A stretch of DNA of 64,000 bases from Alloactinosynnema sp. L-07 (GCF_900070365.1 NZ_LN850107.1:4340001-4404000), one strand, 5' to 3'; positions 51,348-61,023 are shown, numbered from the stretch's first letter. Notes: generated from the sequence alone by a model not told the origin. Program-made: numbers and translations.

Positions 51348-51838
51348 CCGCCGCCACGGCACCGAGGATGCCGCTGTACGAGCAGGGTTTGCTGCGTGCG
51401 TTGCGGATGGTCGACCGCGGCCGGATTGGCGCGTTCGGGCTCACTGCTCCGCTGGGTTTCCACTCCGGCGACGTGCCACCGTCATGGCTGATCAGTGCCT
51501 TGTTCGTGCTGCGTCGTGACGAGTTGGCCGCACTGGGGCCTGCCGAGTCCGGGGACGGGTGGCGGCCCGCAGTGCTGACGTCGCTGGGAACCGCTCTGCT
51601 CGCGGCGTGGAACAAGCGGCTCAGTGACGCCAAGCCGTACGTCCTGGCTGTCGGGACCGTCACCCCGGTTCTGCACGTCGTCGCCACCGAGGATCACCTG
51701 CCCCGGGTCGCCGACACCGACGATGGTCCGCGCTGGATCGCGCTGTGCCGTGGGCTGACGCGGCCGGAGCGTGCCGATCGGACGGTCGGAGTCGTCCTGT
51801 GTGAGCGGTGCGCGCTGGAAGCCCGAGGTGCGGCGTGA
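51344..51838 (+). CDS. Hypothetical protein, second of four overlapping genes
   Basis: A 164-residue protein; ATG 51344 overlaps the preceding stop. It is helical and hydrophobic in part (PSWLISALFVLRRDELAALG, VLTSLGTALLAAWNKRL) and ends with LCERCALEARG, a possible CxxC. No family is recognised. Confidence 0.7.
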   Translation: MTAATAPRMPLYEQGLLRALRMVDRGRIGAFGLTAPLGFHSGDVPPSWLISALFVLRRDELAALGPAESGDGWRPAVLTSLGTALLAAWNKRLSDAKPYVLAVGTVTPVLHVVATEDHLPRVADTDDGPRWIALCRGLTRPERADRTVGVVLCERCALEARGAA

Positions 51839-52098
51839 GCGCGGCGTTGGCGCGGTCCCTCCCTCTAACCACGGAGCCCGAGATGGACTACCCCGCCGAG
51901 ACGGCGTGCTGGTGGGGCAGCAGCCCGCACTATCGGGGCCGAGCCCACCTGATCGTCGGCGGCGCCCGGTCCGCGCTGTGCGGGATCCTGGTCGACGAGT
52001 CCACCGGCTACCGGCCCTTTGGCCGCACCTGCCCGGAGTGCGCGCTCGCCTACGTCGACCGGTTCTTCGTCCCAACGACCCGCGGCTGGCCGTCGTGA
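51835..52098 (+). CDS. Small Cys-containing protein, third of four overlapping genes
   Basis: An 87-residue protein from GTG 51835 (GTGA overlap); ATG 51883 is a possible internal start (MDYPAETACWWGSSP). It has HLIVGGARSALCG and RTCPECALAYVDRFF, a Cys set that may bind Zn. Function unknown. Confidence 0.65.
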   Translation: MSAALARSLPLTTEPEMDYPAETACWWGSSPHYRGRAHLIVGGARSALCGILVDESTGYRPFGRTCPECALAYVDRFFVPTTRGWPS

Positions 52099-52583
52099 GG
52101 GGACGATCCCCCGCGGCGGGCGATCCTCGGGCCGCGCAGTTGGGCGCTGAGCTGCGCTCCGCACGTCTGGCCCGAGGGTGGACTCGGTCGGAGATGGCGG
52201 CTCTTCTGCCGTTCGACGTCACGTTCCAGACGTTGGCCAGCTATGAACTGGGCAACCGGCACTGCACGGTCATGCGACTGCTCGACCTGTGCGACAGCCT
52301 GGAGGTCTCGGCCTCCGAGGTGGTCGGCGTCGTGTCCTGCCACGCCGGGGACTGCCCGGCTCCGACGGGGATCGTCGTCAGTTGCGCGGTGCTGGCGCGC
52401 ACGACGCGACCGGCGCTGCATCCGTTGCGGCGCTGGGCGAAGACCATGGTCACGCGCGATCCCAGCCGTGACCGCGTGGTGCTGTCGGACGCGGCGGTGG
52501 TGATCGCCGCCGAGCTATGTGGTCTGAGTCCGGCCACGATGGACGCGCACCTGCGTACATGCCTGAAGTACTCCACCCGATGA
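52095..52583 (+). CDS. HTH regulator, fourth of four overlapping genes
   Basis: A 162-residue protein from GTG 52095 (GTGA overlap). N-terminal XRE HTH: LGAELRSARLARGWTRSEMA then TFQTLASYELGNRHCTVMRL. The C-terminal part (PLRRWAKTMVTRDPSRDRVV, ELCGLSPATMDAHLRTCL) is uncharacterised. It stops 14 bases before the FxLD methyltransferase, so it may control the lanthipeptide cluster. Confidence 0.75.
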   Translation: MRGRSPAAGDPRAAQLGAELRSARLARGWTRSEMAALLPFDVTFQTLASYELGNRHCTVMRLLDLCDSLEVSASEVVGVVSCHAGDCPAPTGIVVSCAVLARTTRPALHPLRRWAKTMVTRDPSRDRVVLSDAAVVIAAELCGLSPATMDAHLRTCLKYSTR

Positions 52584-52597
52584 TGGGACGTGACTGA

Positions 52598-53839
52598 GTG
52601 AACTCCGTGCAGGACCAGACCGACACCAGTGTGTCCGATCCGGACCTACTGCGAGCGGCGATGGTCGCCGAGATGCGCCGAGAAGGCGACATCCGCACCG
52701 ACGAGGTGGCGGCGGCGTTCGCGGCGGTGCCTCGGCACCTGTTCGCACCGAGCGCGTCGGTCGACGAGGCGTACCGGCGCGACGACATCGTGGAGCGCAA
52801 GTACGACGAGAACGGCCTTGTGACCAGTTCGGTGTCAGCGCCGTGGTTGCAGGCGATGATGCTGGAGCAGGCCGAACTCAAGCCTGGGATGCGGGTGCTG
52901 GAGATCGGGTCGGGCGGCTACAACGCCGCGTTGATCGCGGAGTTGGTCGGCAAGTCGGGGCAGGTGACGTCGGTCGACATCGACACCGAGGTGGTGGCGC
53001 GGGCTCGGCGCTGCCTGGACGCGACCGGCTACGAGCGGGTCGAGGTCGTACTCGGCGACGCCGAACACGGGGTGGCGGGGCGCGCGCCGTTCGATCGGAT
53101 CATCGTGACCGCCGGGGCGTGGGACATCCCGCCCGCATGGGTCGACCAGCTCGCTGACGACGGTCGTCTGGTGGTGCCGTTGCGGATGCGGGGGCTGACC
53201 CGGTCGGTGGTGTTCGCCCGCGACGCAGATCGGCTGGTCTCCACCGGGTACCTGCTGTGCGGGTTCGTCGCGATGCAGGGCGAGGGCGCCAGCGCGGAGC
53301 GGCTGATCCTGCTGCGCGGCGAGGACGTCGCGCTGCGGGTCGACGGCGACCATGACTTCGACGTCGCCGGGCTGCGCGAGTCGCTGTCGGCGCCGCGGGC
53401 GGAGCGCTGGTCGCAGGTGGACGTCGGCGGGTTCGAGTCGTTCGACGGATTGGACCTGTGGCTGGCGGGCGCCGCCGACGACTTCGCTCTGCTGGTGGCC
53501 ACCGACACGGCCCGGGAGTCCGGGCTGGTGCCGCCCGGCACACGGTTGGGCGCCAAGGCCATCGTGGACGGTGCCAGTTTCGCCTATCGCACGTCGCGGC
53601 CGACATCGGAGGAGCGCACGACGTTCGAGTTCGGCGTGTTCGCCCACGGCCCCGACGCCGACCGACTCGCCGAGCAGTACGTCGAATTGATCCGCACCTG
53701 GGACCGGGAACACCGGCACGGTCCGGGCGCGCGCATCGAGGTCGTCCCGGCCGAGGTGCCACTCGGTGCGCTTCCGGCCGGGCGTGTGATCGACAAGAGG
53801 CACACCCGCGTCGTGATCTCCTGGCCCGCCGCGTCCTGA
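52598..53839 (+). CDS. FxLD-system O-methyltransferase (isoaspartyl-methyltransferase-like)
   Basis: A 413-residue SAM methyltransferase of the protein-L-isoaspartate type from GTG 52598. The SAM-binding motif is MRVLEIGSGGYNAALIAELV; VTSVDIDTEVVARARRCL and PFDRIIVTAGAWDIPPAWVD follow the PIMT pattern. A C-terminal extension (about 210-413) is specific to lanthipeptide-associated members. In related clusters such enzymes methylate an Asp of the modified precursor, leading to aspartimide or isoaspartate. Here the precursor has Asp residues beside its Cys/Thr-rich core. Confidence 0.9.
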   Translation: MNSVQDQTDTSVSDPDLLRAAMVAEMRREGDIRTDEVAAAFAAVPRHLFAPSASVDEAYRRDDIVERKYDENGLVTSSVSAPWLQAMMLEQAELKPGMRVLEIGSGGYNAALIAELVGKSGQVTSVDIDTEVVARARRCLDATGYERVEVVLGDAEHGVAGRAPFDRIIVTAGAWDIPPAWVDQLADDGRLVVPLRMRGLTRSVVFARDADRLVSTGYLLCGFVAMQGEGASAERLILLRGEDVALRVDGDHDFDVAGLRESLSAPRAERWSQVDVGGFESFDGLDLWLAGAADDFALLVATDTARESGLVPPGTRLGAKAIVDGASFAYRTSRPTSEERTTFEFGVFAHGPDADRLAEQYVELIRTWDREHRHGPGARIEVVPAEVPLGALPAGRVIDKRHTRVVISWPAAS

Positions 53840-53888
53840 CGGCAGGCCAGGTGTCTGTGAAATCCCTTATCTGAAAGGAAAATCGCGT

Positions 53889-54029
53889 ATGAGCACGCAG
53901 TCCGCCGAGCAGTTCGACCTGGATGTGCGGTTCCTCGACTCCGTGCCGGTGATCCCGGAGCTGATGACCAACACCGACGACAACTGCGGGTCGACCTGCC
54001 AGAGCGCCTGCTCCAACAGCAGCTGCTAG
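53889..54029 (+). CDS. FxLD lanthipeptide precursor peptide
   Basis: A 46-residue precursor from ATG 53889 with AAAGGA upstream. The leader contains the FxLD motif twice in overlapping form (FDLDVRFLD). The C-terminal core TNTDDNCGSTCQSACSNSSC has four Cys (33, 37, 41, 46) and several Ser/Thr to dehydrate, plus DD, the likely methyltransferase target. Up to four thioether rings are possible. The leader-core boundary is inferred. Confidence 0.93.
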   Translation: MSTQSAEQFDLDVRFLDSVPVIPELMTNTDDNCGSTCQSACSNSSC

Positions 54030-54041
54030 CCAGCCTATTTC

Positions 54042-54070
54042 GGCCGGTGGCGGGGTCCCCGCCACCGGCC
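54042..54070 (+). terminator. Attenuator-like hairpin between precursor and lanB
   Basis: GGCCGGTGGCGGG (54042-54054) and its exact complement (54058-54070) form a 13-bp stem with a 3-base loop, 13 bases after the precursor stop. Partial termination would give excess precursor mRNA over enzyme mRNA. Confidence 0.75.
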
Positions 54071-54095
54071 GTTCCATGTCCGAAAGGAGTTCCCG

Positions 54096-57065
54096 ATGTA
54101 TGGGGTCGTCGATGCCGCGGTCGTCCGGGTGGCCGCTCACCCGATCACGACCGACATCCCGCCGTGGCCGCAGCTGACCGGCCCGGACGCGGAGAACGTG
54201 GCGGGGTGGCGGGCGTGGTTGGCCGCGGTCTGGGCGATCGAGTCGTTCGCCGAGGCCGTGCGCACGGCGAGCCCGACCTTGGCGGGCCGGGTCGCGGCTG
54301 TGTGCGGTGGGCAGGAGTTGCCCGCTCGGCAGGTGCGTCGCGCGGTCGTGTCAGTGATGCGGTACCTGCTGCGGGCCACCACGCGGGCGACCCCGTTCGG
54401 GCTGTTCGCCGGGGTCGCCACCGCCCGCTTCGGGCAAGTCACGACCGTGCGCCGCGTACAGGACGCGAAGGTGGTGACCAGGGTGGACCCGGTGTGGCTC
54501 GCGCAGGTGGTGGCCAGGTTGGAGGCCTGTCCGGCGTTGTTGGCACGCATCGAGGTGGTGGTGAACGACTCGGTCCGTGAACGCGACGGACGGCTGGTGG
54601 TCGAACTTCGCCCCGACCCAGGCGGGGTCGCCGAGCCTGCCGAGGTATCGGTGCGGCTCACCCGCGCAGTGAGGATCGTGATGCGCGCTGCTCGCTCGCC
54701 CATCCGGGTCGCGGCGATCTCCGATCTGGTGTGCGCGGAGTTCCCGGACACGTCCTCGGACGCAGTCGATGGGCTGGTTCGGGAGTTGGTCGCGCAACGG
54801 ATACTGGTGACCGGGCTGCGCGCGCCGATGACCGTGACCGACCCGCTGGGATACCTGCTGGCGAACCTCTGTGCCGCGGGTGCCGATCGGGTCCCGGAGA
54901 TCATGCCGCTGGTCGCGGAACTGCGGGCGATCTACACCGAAATGACCGGCGGGCGGCGGGCTCGTGCGGCGTCGGCGATGGCCAAGATCGCGGTCGCGGA
55001 TCGACCCGTTCACGTGGACATGCGCGCTGATCTGGACCTTGTCCTGCCACAGATCGTCATCCGGGAGACGGTCCACGCCGCTCGGGTGTTGACGCAGCTC
55101 ACCGCGCACCCGTTCGGGCACCCGAGGTGGCGCGACTACCACCACCGTTTCCTGGAACGCTACGGGCCGGGAGCGGCTGTGCCTGTGCTCGATCTCGTTG
55201 ACCCCGATGTCGGGCTCGGCTATCCAGCGGGCTACCGCGGCTCGCTGTTCGACCGTCCGCCACCTCTCCTGTCCGACCGCGATGTTCGGCTACTCGCGCT
55301 GGCCCAGCACTCCGCGTTGGCAGGCGAGGTCGAGGTCACTCTCGATCAGAGCGCGGTCGACGAGTTGACGTGTGGCGTGCCCGTGGCGTGGCGCCCACAC
55401 ACCGAGTTGTCGTTCCGTCTGCACGCCACCAGCCGGGAGGCGGTCGACCGGGGTGAGTTCGACCTCGATGTCGTCGGCATGTTCCGAGAAGCGGGCACAA
55501 CCATCGGCCGATTCCTCGACGTGTTCGCCGCAGCGGAGCGCACCCGAATGGCAGGCGTGTTCGAGGCGTTGCCGACCTCGACGCTCGGCGCGGTGCGCGC
55601 GCAACTGTCGTGCCCGCCGCTCTACACGCGGACCGAGATCGTCTCCCGCAGCCGAACGATGCTCGGGCACATCCTGCCCATCGGCGAGCATCGCGACCCA
55701 CACCCTGGCCTCGTGGACCTGAGGGACCTCGTGGTGATCGGCGAACCACACCGCTTCGTGCTGTGGTCGACGAACAGGCGACGGCCGGTGGAGCCCACCG
55801 CACTCAACGCGGTCGAAGCCACCAACTTCACGCACCCGCTGCAACGGTTCCTCGCCGAGGTCACCACCTCCCGCGCAGCGACCAGCGGGCCGTTCACCTG
55901 GGGCACAGCGGCAGGCGGGCTCCCGTTCCTGCCGCGACTGCGCCACAGACGCACCATCCTGTCCCCCGCGCGATGGGTCCTGACCGCCGCTGATCTCCCC
56001 CGCCTCGACGCGTCGTCGGGCTGCTGGGCTGACGAACTGCAGCGGTGGCGACAGCACGCCCGCGTGCCGGGCACGGTGTTCGTCGGCGGCGGCGATCAAC
56101 GGCTCCGGCTCGACCTCACCGAACCCGCGCACCAGGCCCTCCTGCGCGACACGATCAACCGAGACCAGCGGGTATCCCTGCACGAAGCACCACCCGCTGA
56201 CGCGTTCGGGTGGCTCGACGGACATGCCCACGAGATCGTCGTCCCGCTCGCCTCCACCCAACTGCCCGCCGCGCCGATGGCCGAACCTGTGCACGTGGTC
56301 CGGCGCGGCGACGAACACCTCCCCGGCTCCGACGGCTGGCTGTTCGCCAAGCTCTACGGCCACCCCGACCGGCACACCGCCCTGCTCGCTCACCTCCCCG
56401 ACCTACTGTCCACCTGGGATGCACCGCCCTCGTGGTGGTTCCTGCCTTACCGCGATCCCGACCACCACCTGCGCCTGCGCGTCCGCGCCGACGACCCGGC
56501 CACAGCAGCCAGGGTCGCGGCCTGGGCACGGCACCTACGTGAACGCGGGCTGATCAGCCACCTCTGTCTCGACACCTACCTGCCAGAGAAAGCCAGGTTC
56601 GGCACCGGCCCAGCGGTGGCCGCCGCCGAGGCGGTGTTCGCCGCCGACTCCGCTGCGGCCACCTCCCAACGCCACACCGACAGTCACGCGCTCACCGCCG
56701 CAAGTCTCGTCGACATCGCCGTGTCCTTCCACGGCGACGTCGAAGCCGGGATGCACTGGCTCATCGACAACATCACCACCGACACCCCCGTCCCGCTCCC
56801 GCGACACCAACTGGCCCACACACTCCACCTCACCCACGAAGCCGACGCACTCCCGCCATCAATGCCGGCGCGCTGGGCTGAACGGCGCCACGCGCTCGAC
56901 TCCTACCGCGACAGCCTCGCCACCATCGGCCGCGAGCCGCACTGGGCGCTCGCCTCCCTGCTGCACCTGCACTGCATCCGCGCCAACGGGATCAACCCGA
57001 CCGCCGAACGCCTCAGCCACCGACTCGCCCGAGCCGCTGCCCTCACCTGGACCCGTCGCCGATGA
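54096..57065 (+). CDS. Class I lanthipeptide dehydratase (LanB)
   Basis: A 989-residue full-length dehydratase from ATG 54096 (AAAGGAG). The N-terminal glutamylation domain (about 1-680) uses Glu-tRNA to activate Ser/Thr; recognisable pieces are YLLRATTRATPFGLFAGVAT near the start, DPLGYLLANLCAAGADRV and FTHPLQRFLAEVTTS. The C-terminal elimination domain (about 720-985) has GWLFAKLYGHPDRHTALLAH, WFLPYRDPDHHLRLRVRADD and SLVDIAVSFHGDVEAGMHWL. Both activities are in one chain. It acts on the peptide at 53889. Confidence 0.93.
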   Translation: MYGVVDAAVVRVAAHPITTDIPPWPQLTGPDAENVAGWRAWLAAVWAIESFAEAVRTASPTLAGRVAAVCGGQELPARQVRRAVVSVMRYLLRATTRATPFGLFAGVATARFGQVTTVRRVQDAKVVTRVDPVWLAQVVARLEACPALLARIEVVVNDSVRERDGRLVVELRPDPGGVAEPAEVSVRLTRAVRIVMRAARSPIRVAAISDLVCAEFPDTSSDAVDGLVRELVAQRILVTGLRAPMTVTDPLGYLLANLCAAGADRVPEIMPLVAELRAIYTEMTGGRRARAASAMAKIAVADRPVHVDMRADLDLVLPQIVIRETVHAARVLTQLTAHPFGHPRWRDYHHRFLERYGPGAAVPVLDLVDPDVGLGYPAGYRGSLFDRPPPLLSDRDVRLLALAQHSALAGEVEVTLDQSAVDELTCGVPVAWRPHTELSFRLHATSREAVDRGEFDLDVVGMFREAGTTIGRFLDVFAAAERTRMAGVFEALPTSTLGAVRAQLSCPPLYTRTEIVSRSRTMLGHILPIGEHRDPHPGLVDLRDLVVIGEPHRFVLWSTNRRRPVEPTALNAVEATNFTHPLQRFLAEVTTSRAATSGPFTWGTAAGGLPFLPRLRHRRTILSPARWVLTAADLPRLDASSGCWADELQRWRQHARVPGTVFVGGGDQRLRLDLTEPAHQALLRDTINRDQRVSLHEAPPADAFGWLDGHAHEIVVPLASTQLPAAPMAEPVHVVRRGDEHLPGSDGWLFAKLYGHPDRHTALLAHLPDLLSTWDAPPSWWFLPYRDPDHHLRLRVRADDPATAARVAAWARHLRERGLISHLCLDTYLPEKARFGTGPAVAAAEAVFAADSAAATSQRHTDSHALTAASLVDIAVSFHGDVEAGMHWLIDNITTDTPVPLPRHQLAHTLHLTHEADALPPSMPARWAERRHALDSYRDSLATIGREPHWALASLLHLHCIRANGINPTAERLSHRLARAAALTWTRRR

Positions 57066-58264
57066 ACACAACCGACATCGCCGAGGTCCTGGCCCAGCGA
57101 CTGGCCGACCCCACCACCACAACCACCGCCGACAACACCCACCGCCCCGTCCCCCAGTCCCTGGCCAACGGCGCCGCCGGAATCGCCCTGCTCCACATCG
57201 AACGCGCCCGCACCGGCCACGGCTCCCCCGCCACCGCCCACGCATGGCTGACCGCCGCCACCGCCCAAGGCGTGCACCGCGGCGACCAGGCGGGCCTGTT
57301 CCACGGCGCCCCCGCCCTCGCCTTCGCCACCAACCTCGCCGCCCAAGCCACCGGCGGCTACCAGCACGCGCACTCCGACTTCGCTGCCGCGACCATCTCC
57401 ATCACCACAACTCGCCTCGCCCTCGCACACGCCCGCATCGACCGAGGCGACACCCCGGCACTCGCCGAGTTCGACCTCATTCGCGGCCTCACCGGCCTCG
57501 GCGCCTATCACCTCACAGCACACCCCGACCACCCGATCACCACAGCGGTGCTGGCCTACCTCGTCCAACTTGCCGAGCCCCACCCCACGGGGTTGCCAGG
57601 CTGGTGGACCCACCTGGCACCCTACGGCCGCCGCTCTCACGACTACTCGGACGGACACGGCAACTTCGGCGTCGCCCACGGCATCGCCGGACCACTGGCC
57701 CTGCTCGCGATCGCCATTCGGGAGGGCGTCGTCGTGCGCGGCCACATAGCGGCCATCAACCGCATCCTCACGTGGCTGGACACCTGGCAGCAACGCACCC
57801 CAACAGGTACCTGGTGGCCGCGCACCATCACCACCGACGAACTCGGCACAGGCCGCACCCAAACCACGCGGCCCGGACCACCCTCCTGGTGCTACGGCAC
57901 TCCCGGCCTCGCCCGCGCCCAACAACTTGCCGCCATCGCCACCAACGACCCAACCCGCCGCCACACCGCCGAGACCGCGCTACTCGACTGCCTCACCGAC
58001 CCCGCCCAAGCCGACCAGATCACCGACGCAGGCCTGTGCCACGGCGCCGCAGGACTGCTCCACACCACAACCCGCATCGCCTCCGACGCCAGTGTCCCCG
58101 AACTCACGAGTCTGCTGCCCGACCTCACCGCGCGGCTCATCGACCAACTCCGACGGCAACCGGCGGGTACCGAACTACTCGACGGCTCCGCCGGCGCGGC
58201 CCTCGCCCTGCACAGCCTCACCGCCCAGCCCACCAGCTGGGACCGCTGCCTACTACTCGCCTGA
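57062..58264 (+). CDS. Lanthipeptide cyclase (LanC)
   Basis: A 400-residue zinc cyclase; ATG 57062 overlaps the lanB stop (ATGA). Zn ligands are visible as Cys in PPSWCYGTPGL and Cys-His in AGLCHGAAGLL. FGVAHGIAGPLALLAIAIRE supplies the conserved His-Gly segment. It forms the thioether rings after dehydration. Confidence 0.93.
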   Translation: MNTTDIAEVLAQRLADPTTTTTADNTHRPVPQSLANGAAGIALLHIERARTGHGSPATAHAWLTAATAQGVHRGDQAGLFHGAPALAFATNLAAQATGGYQHAHSDFAAATISITTTRLALAHARIDRGDTPALAEFDLIRGLTGLGAYHLTAHPDHPITTAVLAYLVQLAEPHPTGLPGWWTHLAPYGRRSHDYSDGHGNFGVAHGIAGPLALLAIAIREGVVVRGHIAAINRILTWLDTWQQRTPTGTWWPRTITTDELGTGRTQTTRPGPPSWCYGTPGLARAQQLAAIATNDPTRRHTAETALLDCLTDPAQADQITDAGLCHGAAGLLHTTTRIASDASVPELTSLLPDLTARLIDQLRRQPAGTELLDGSAGAALALHSLTAQPTSWDRCLLLA

Positions 58265-58279
58265 CCCGGAGAAACCGCC

Positions 58280-59110
58280 GTGCGACCCCAGCTCCCGTGG
58301 AGCCAGGCCGTCCTTCACCTCACCGACTACACGACAGCCGAACACCTCGCCGTCCACCGCCTGCGGCCCCTCATGACCACCGCCGAACACAACAACGACA
58401 TCACCGCCTGGTGGTTCATCCGCAAAGCACCGACCTGGCGCATCCGATGGCTCCCCACACGCCCCAACGGCGACCCGGTCGTTCACCACGCGCTCGACGA
58501 CCTTCGCGACACTGGCCTACTCGCCGGCTGGACCATGACGATCTACGAGCCCGAAACCCACGCCTTCGGCGGCGAACCCGCAATGGACCTCGCCCACACC
58601 CTCTTCCACCACGACAGCCACCACATCCTCGACCACCTCGCCCGCACCCCAGAACCGGACCAGCGCCACGAACTGACCATCCTGCTCTGCGCCACCCTCA
58701 TGCGCGGCGCCGGACTGGACTGGTACGAGCAGGGAGACACCTGGGCCCGCGTCGCCCACAACCGCCTAAACACAGATCCCATCAGCCACGACACCACAGC
58801 CATGCGCCGCCTCCTCATCGCCGACACCACCCCCAACTCCCCCAAGCCCAGGAACGCCCTCAACCAGATCTCCGGCTGGATCAGCACCTTCTACACCGCC
58901 GGAGAACACCTGGGCCGACTCTCACGGACCGGGAAACTCCACAGAGGACTCCGGGCGGTGCTCGCGCACCACATCCTGTTCCACTGGAACCGACTGGGCG
59001 TCAACTATCGCAACCAACACCGCCTCGCGAACACAGCCACAACTACCATCCTCGATGGGCTCACGTCCCCGAAGTGCCGCTCGCGCAGTACTTCGCGAAC
59101 TCGACGTTGA
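58280..59110 (+). CDS. Thiopeptide-type bacteriocin biosynthesis protein (SpaB_C-like)
   Basis: About 276 residues from GTG 58280, related to the elimination domain of LanB. Pieces: WWFIRKAPTWRIRWLPTRPN, GWTMTIYEPETHAFGGEPAM, LFHHDSHHILDHLAR and VLAHHILFHWNRLGV. The last ~15 residues (after TTTILDGLTS) look like read-through into transposon debris, so the native C-terminus may be slightly altered. Because the LanB already contains an elimination domain, this protein may be an extra elimination or scaffolding partner. Confidence 0.85.
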   Translation: MRPQLPWSQAVLHLTDYTTAEHLAVHRLRPLMTTAEHNNDITAWWFIRKAPTWRIRWLPTRPNGDPVVHHALDDLRDTGLLAGWTMTIYEPETHAFGGEPAMDLAHTLFHHDSHHILDHLARTPEPDQRHELTILLCATLMRGAGLDWYEQGDTWARVAHNRLNTDPISHDTTAMRRLLIADTTPNSPKPRNALNQISGWISTFYTAGEHLGRLSRTGKLHRGLRAVLAHHILFHWNRLGVNYRNQHRLANTATTTILDGLTSPKCRSRSTSRTRR

Positions 59111-59195
59111 ACGACGCCTCGACCACCGCGTTGTCCACCGCCGACCAGGCTCGTAGCGTCCAATGGCGCTTCCTTCGGCGGGTACGACTATGCCG
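59070..59195 (-). pseudogene. Transposase C-terminal remnant
   Basis: On the minus strand a short frame reads WTLRAWSAVDNAVVEASFN then VEFAKY, similar to the DNAxxES-type end of IS3-like DDE transposases (catalytic Glu). No start, inverted repeats or N-terminal part are present. Confidence 0.35.
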
Positions 59196-59249
59196 CCTGA
59201 GTCGAAATAGGTTCCGTTACGACGCGACGGTTGCGACATCTTCCAGGGT

Positions 59250-59481
59250 GAGTCGCCAACGAGGAGATCCGCGCACAGCGCGACAACATCGGGCGGCTGC
59301 TCGGCGCGATCTGCGACCTGGAGGCCGACCAACCAGAGAACGGCATCTAGCCATCCTCTCCCAGAACACCTCACTCAAGCAGCAGATCCGCCAACTCGGT
59401 CAGAACAACCGCCAGCTCCATGAGCAACTGCAGGGCGCACAGGACAACAACCGGGCCCTCGACAACGAGTCGCCGACCTGA
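59250..59481 (+). pseudogene. Remnant of a DUF6262 (TnpC-like) transposition protein
   Basis: Two frames give EEIRAQRDNIGRLLGAICDL and then SLKQQIRQLGQNNRQLHEQL, the coiled-coil pattern of DUF6262 proteins that accompany TnpA/TnpB-type recombinases. A stop and a frameshift separate the halves near 59348. Confidence 0.5.
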
Positions 59482-59633
59482 AGCCCAGATGGCTCCAACC
59501 CCGATCGCGGGGACACCTCTGAACGTTCGCTGAATCGGTGTCCGACTCCTCGGAACCTCAGTTGCCGGTTTCCAGGTACAGCGTGGCGGCGACATCTCGT
59601 AGATGTGGTGCCGTCGATGGAGCTGAGCCGCCG

Positions 59634-60712
59634 TCAATTGTCCAACGGCGGCACCTTTCGCACTCCGACCGGCAGTTCGTCAGTGCCGACGTGGGCGGCA
59701 GCGACGCGCAGGTATGCCAGCTGCGCGTGCTCGGCCTCTGTGCGCGCCTGGTACCAGGCCGCGCGGACTCGGCCAGGCCATGCGGCGAGCGCAGGCCCGG
59801 TGTGCAGCAGCACCAGACATGCCAGTGCCACGGCGGTGGTCGCCGCACCGTCCAGCCGCACCGCGATGTGGATCACCGCACCGTCTCCAGCCCCGCTCCG
59901 GGTTTTCCAGGTTGCCAACTTGGTGCCGGACGCAACAACATCGCCGCGCGCCGTTGTCCCTTCGAGGGCGGCCCACCAGCGTGATTTTCCAGCAACAACC
60001 AGATGCGCCGCCACGCACGGGCCTGTTCGGCAGCGGCGTACATGTCCACCCCGTCCGTACGCTGCGCTTGGCCGACGAGTGTGTTCAGCGAGGCCCACAC
60101 GTTGCCCTTCGCCGTGGCGGACCGGCGCCGGACGTGCAGTGGGTTGGCCAGTCCGGCGAGGATGTCGGTGGCGGCGGTCAGCTGTGTCCGTAGGTCGCGG
60201 ATCTGCATCGTGCCGAGTCCGGACACTGATCCAGCCAGGCGTGACCGTACCGCGGATACAGCCGACGTCAGGTCGACCTCGTCGGCGCGCCTGCGCCGGA
60301 CGCGCCCGTCGGGTTGGCCGAACGCGTTGAGCACTCGGACGAGCAGGCCCTGGATGATCTGGTCGCGAGACTCGTTGGCGACATCGGGATGCGGTATGCC
60401 GAGGATCCTCGCCTCGAGTTGTGCCCGGTGCAGTTCGCTGATTCGCTGGTAGTGCTCGGGCCAGCAATACAGCAGGTTGAGCAAATCCTTGTCGCTGATC
60501 CACAGCCGGTCGGTGTCGAGCATTCGCCTGGCCGTGTCGACGGCCTCGAAGAAGCGCAACCGCGTCACGTAGAAGTGGGTGAGCATCAGGACACCTGACG
60601 CGGCGACGCTGTCGCGGCCGACCACGGCAAGGCCTGGCAGGGGCATCCGCGGCAGGTCCAGTGGCACCCTCGAAACGGCGCTGGGTGGACTGGTGGGTGG
60701 GGTCTTGGGCAT
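59634..60712 (-). pseudogene. Hypothetical gene with one frameshift
   Basis: From ATG 60712 (GGAG upstream) 235 or so coding-like residues run: MLTHFYVTRLRFFEAVDTAR, DKDLLNLLYCWPEHYQRISE, IIQGLLVRVLNAFGQPDGR. Near 59990 the coding signal (G/C at third positions) passes to another frame, giving SRWWAALEGTTARGDVVASG and IAVRLDGAATTAVALACLVL down to 59634. The joined protein would be about 360 residues. No family is recognised. In its own frame the first part stops at 59873. Confidence 0.5.
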
Positions 60713-61023
60713 GACAGAACTCCTGACGTGACGGGTGGCTGTGAGTGATGCGCACATCACGAATCGTGGCGGACGTGCCCCACGCGCTCGGGGGATCCTC
60801 AGGTCACGCCAACAATTCTGATGTCGCTCGACTGTGAACAGGGCGCTCGCCGCAGGCACGGCCGCCTGCGTCCCTGCACCTGTGATACGCCGAATACCCG
60901 CCGAGCACAAGGCTTTCGTCCCTATGGGGTTCGTGACCGCCCGGCTACCGTCTGGATGGGATCCGATGCGGGGGGTGTTGTATTCACTGCACGATTCATC
61001 TGGTCGGCGAACGCGACGCCGCC

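Noticed and set aside
57244..59481. A 745-codon plus-strand frame overlapping lanC and the thiopeptide-type gene
   Set aside because: It is Arg/Pro/His-rich, out of frame with two well-supported genes, and typical of a GC-rich alternate frame.
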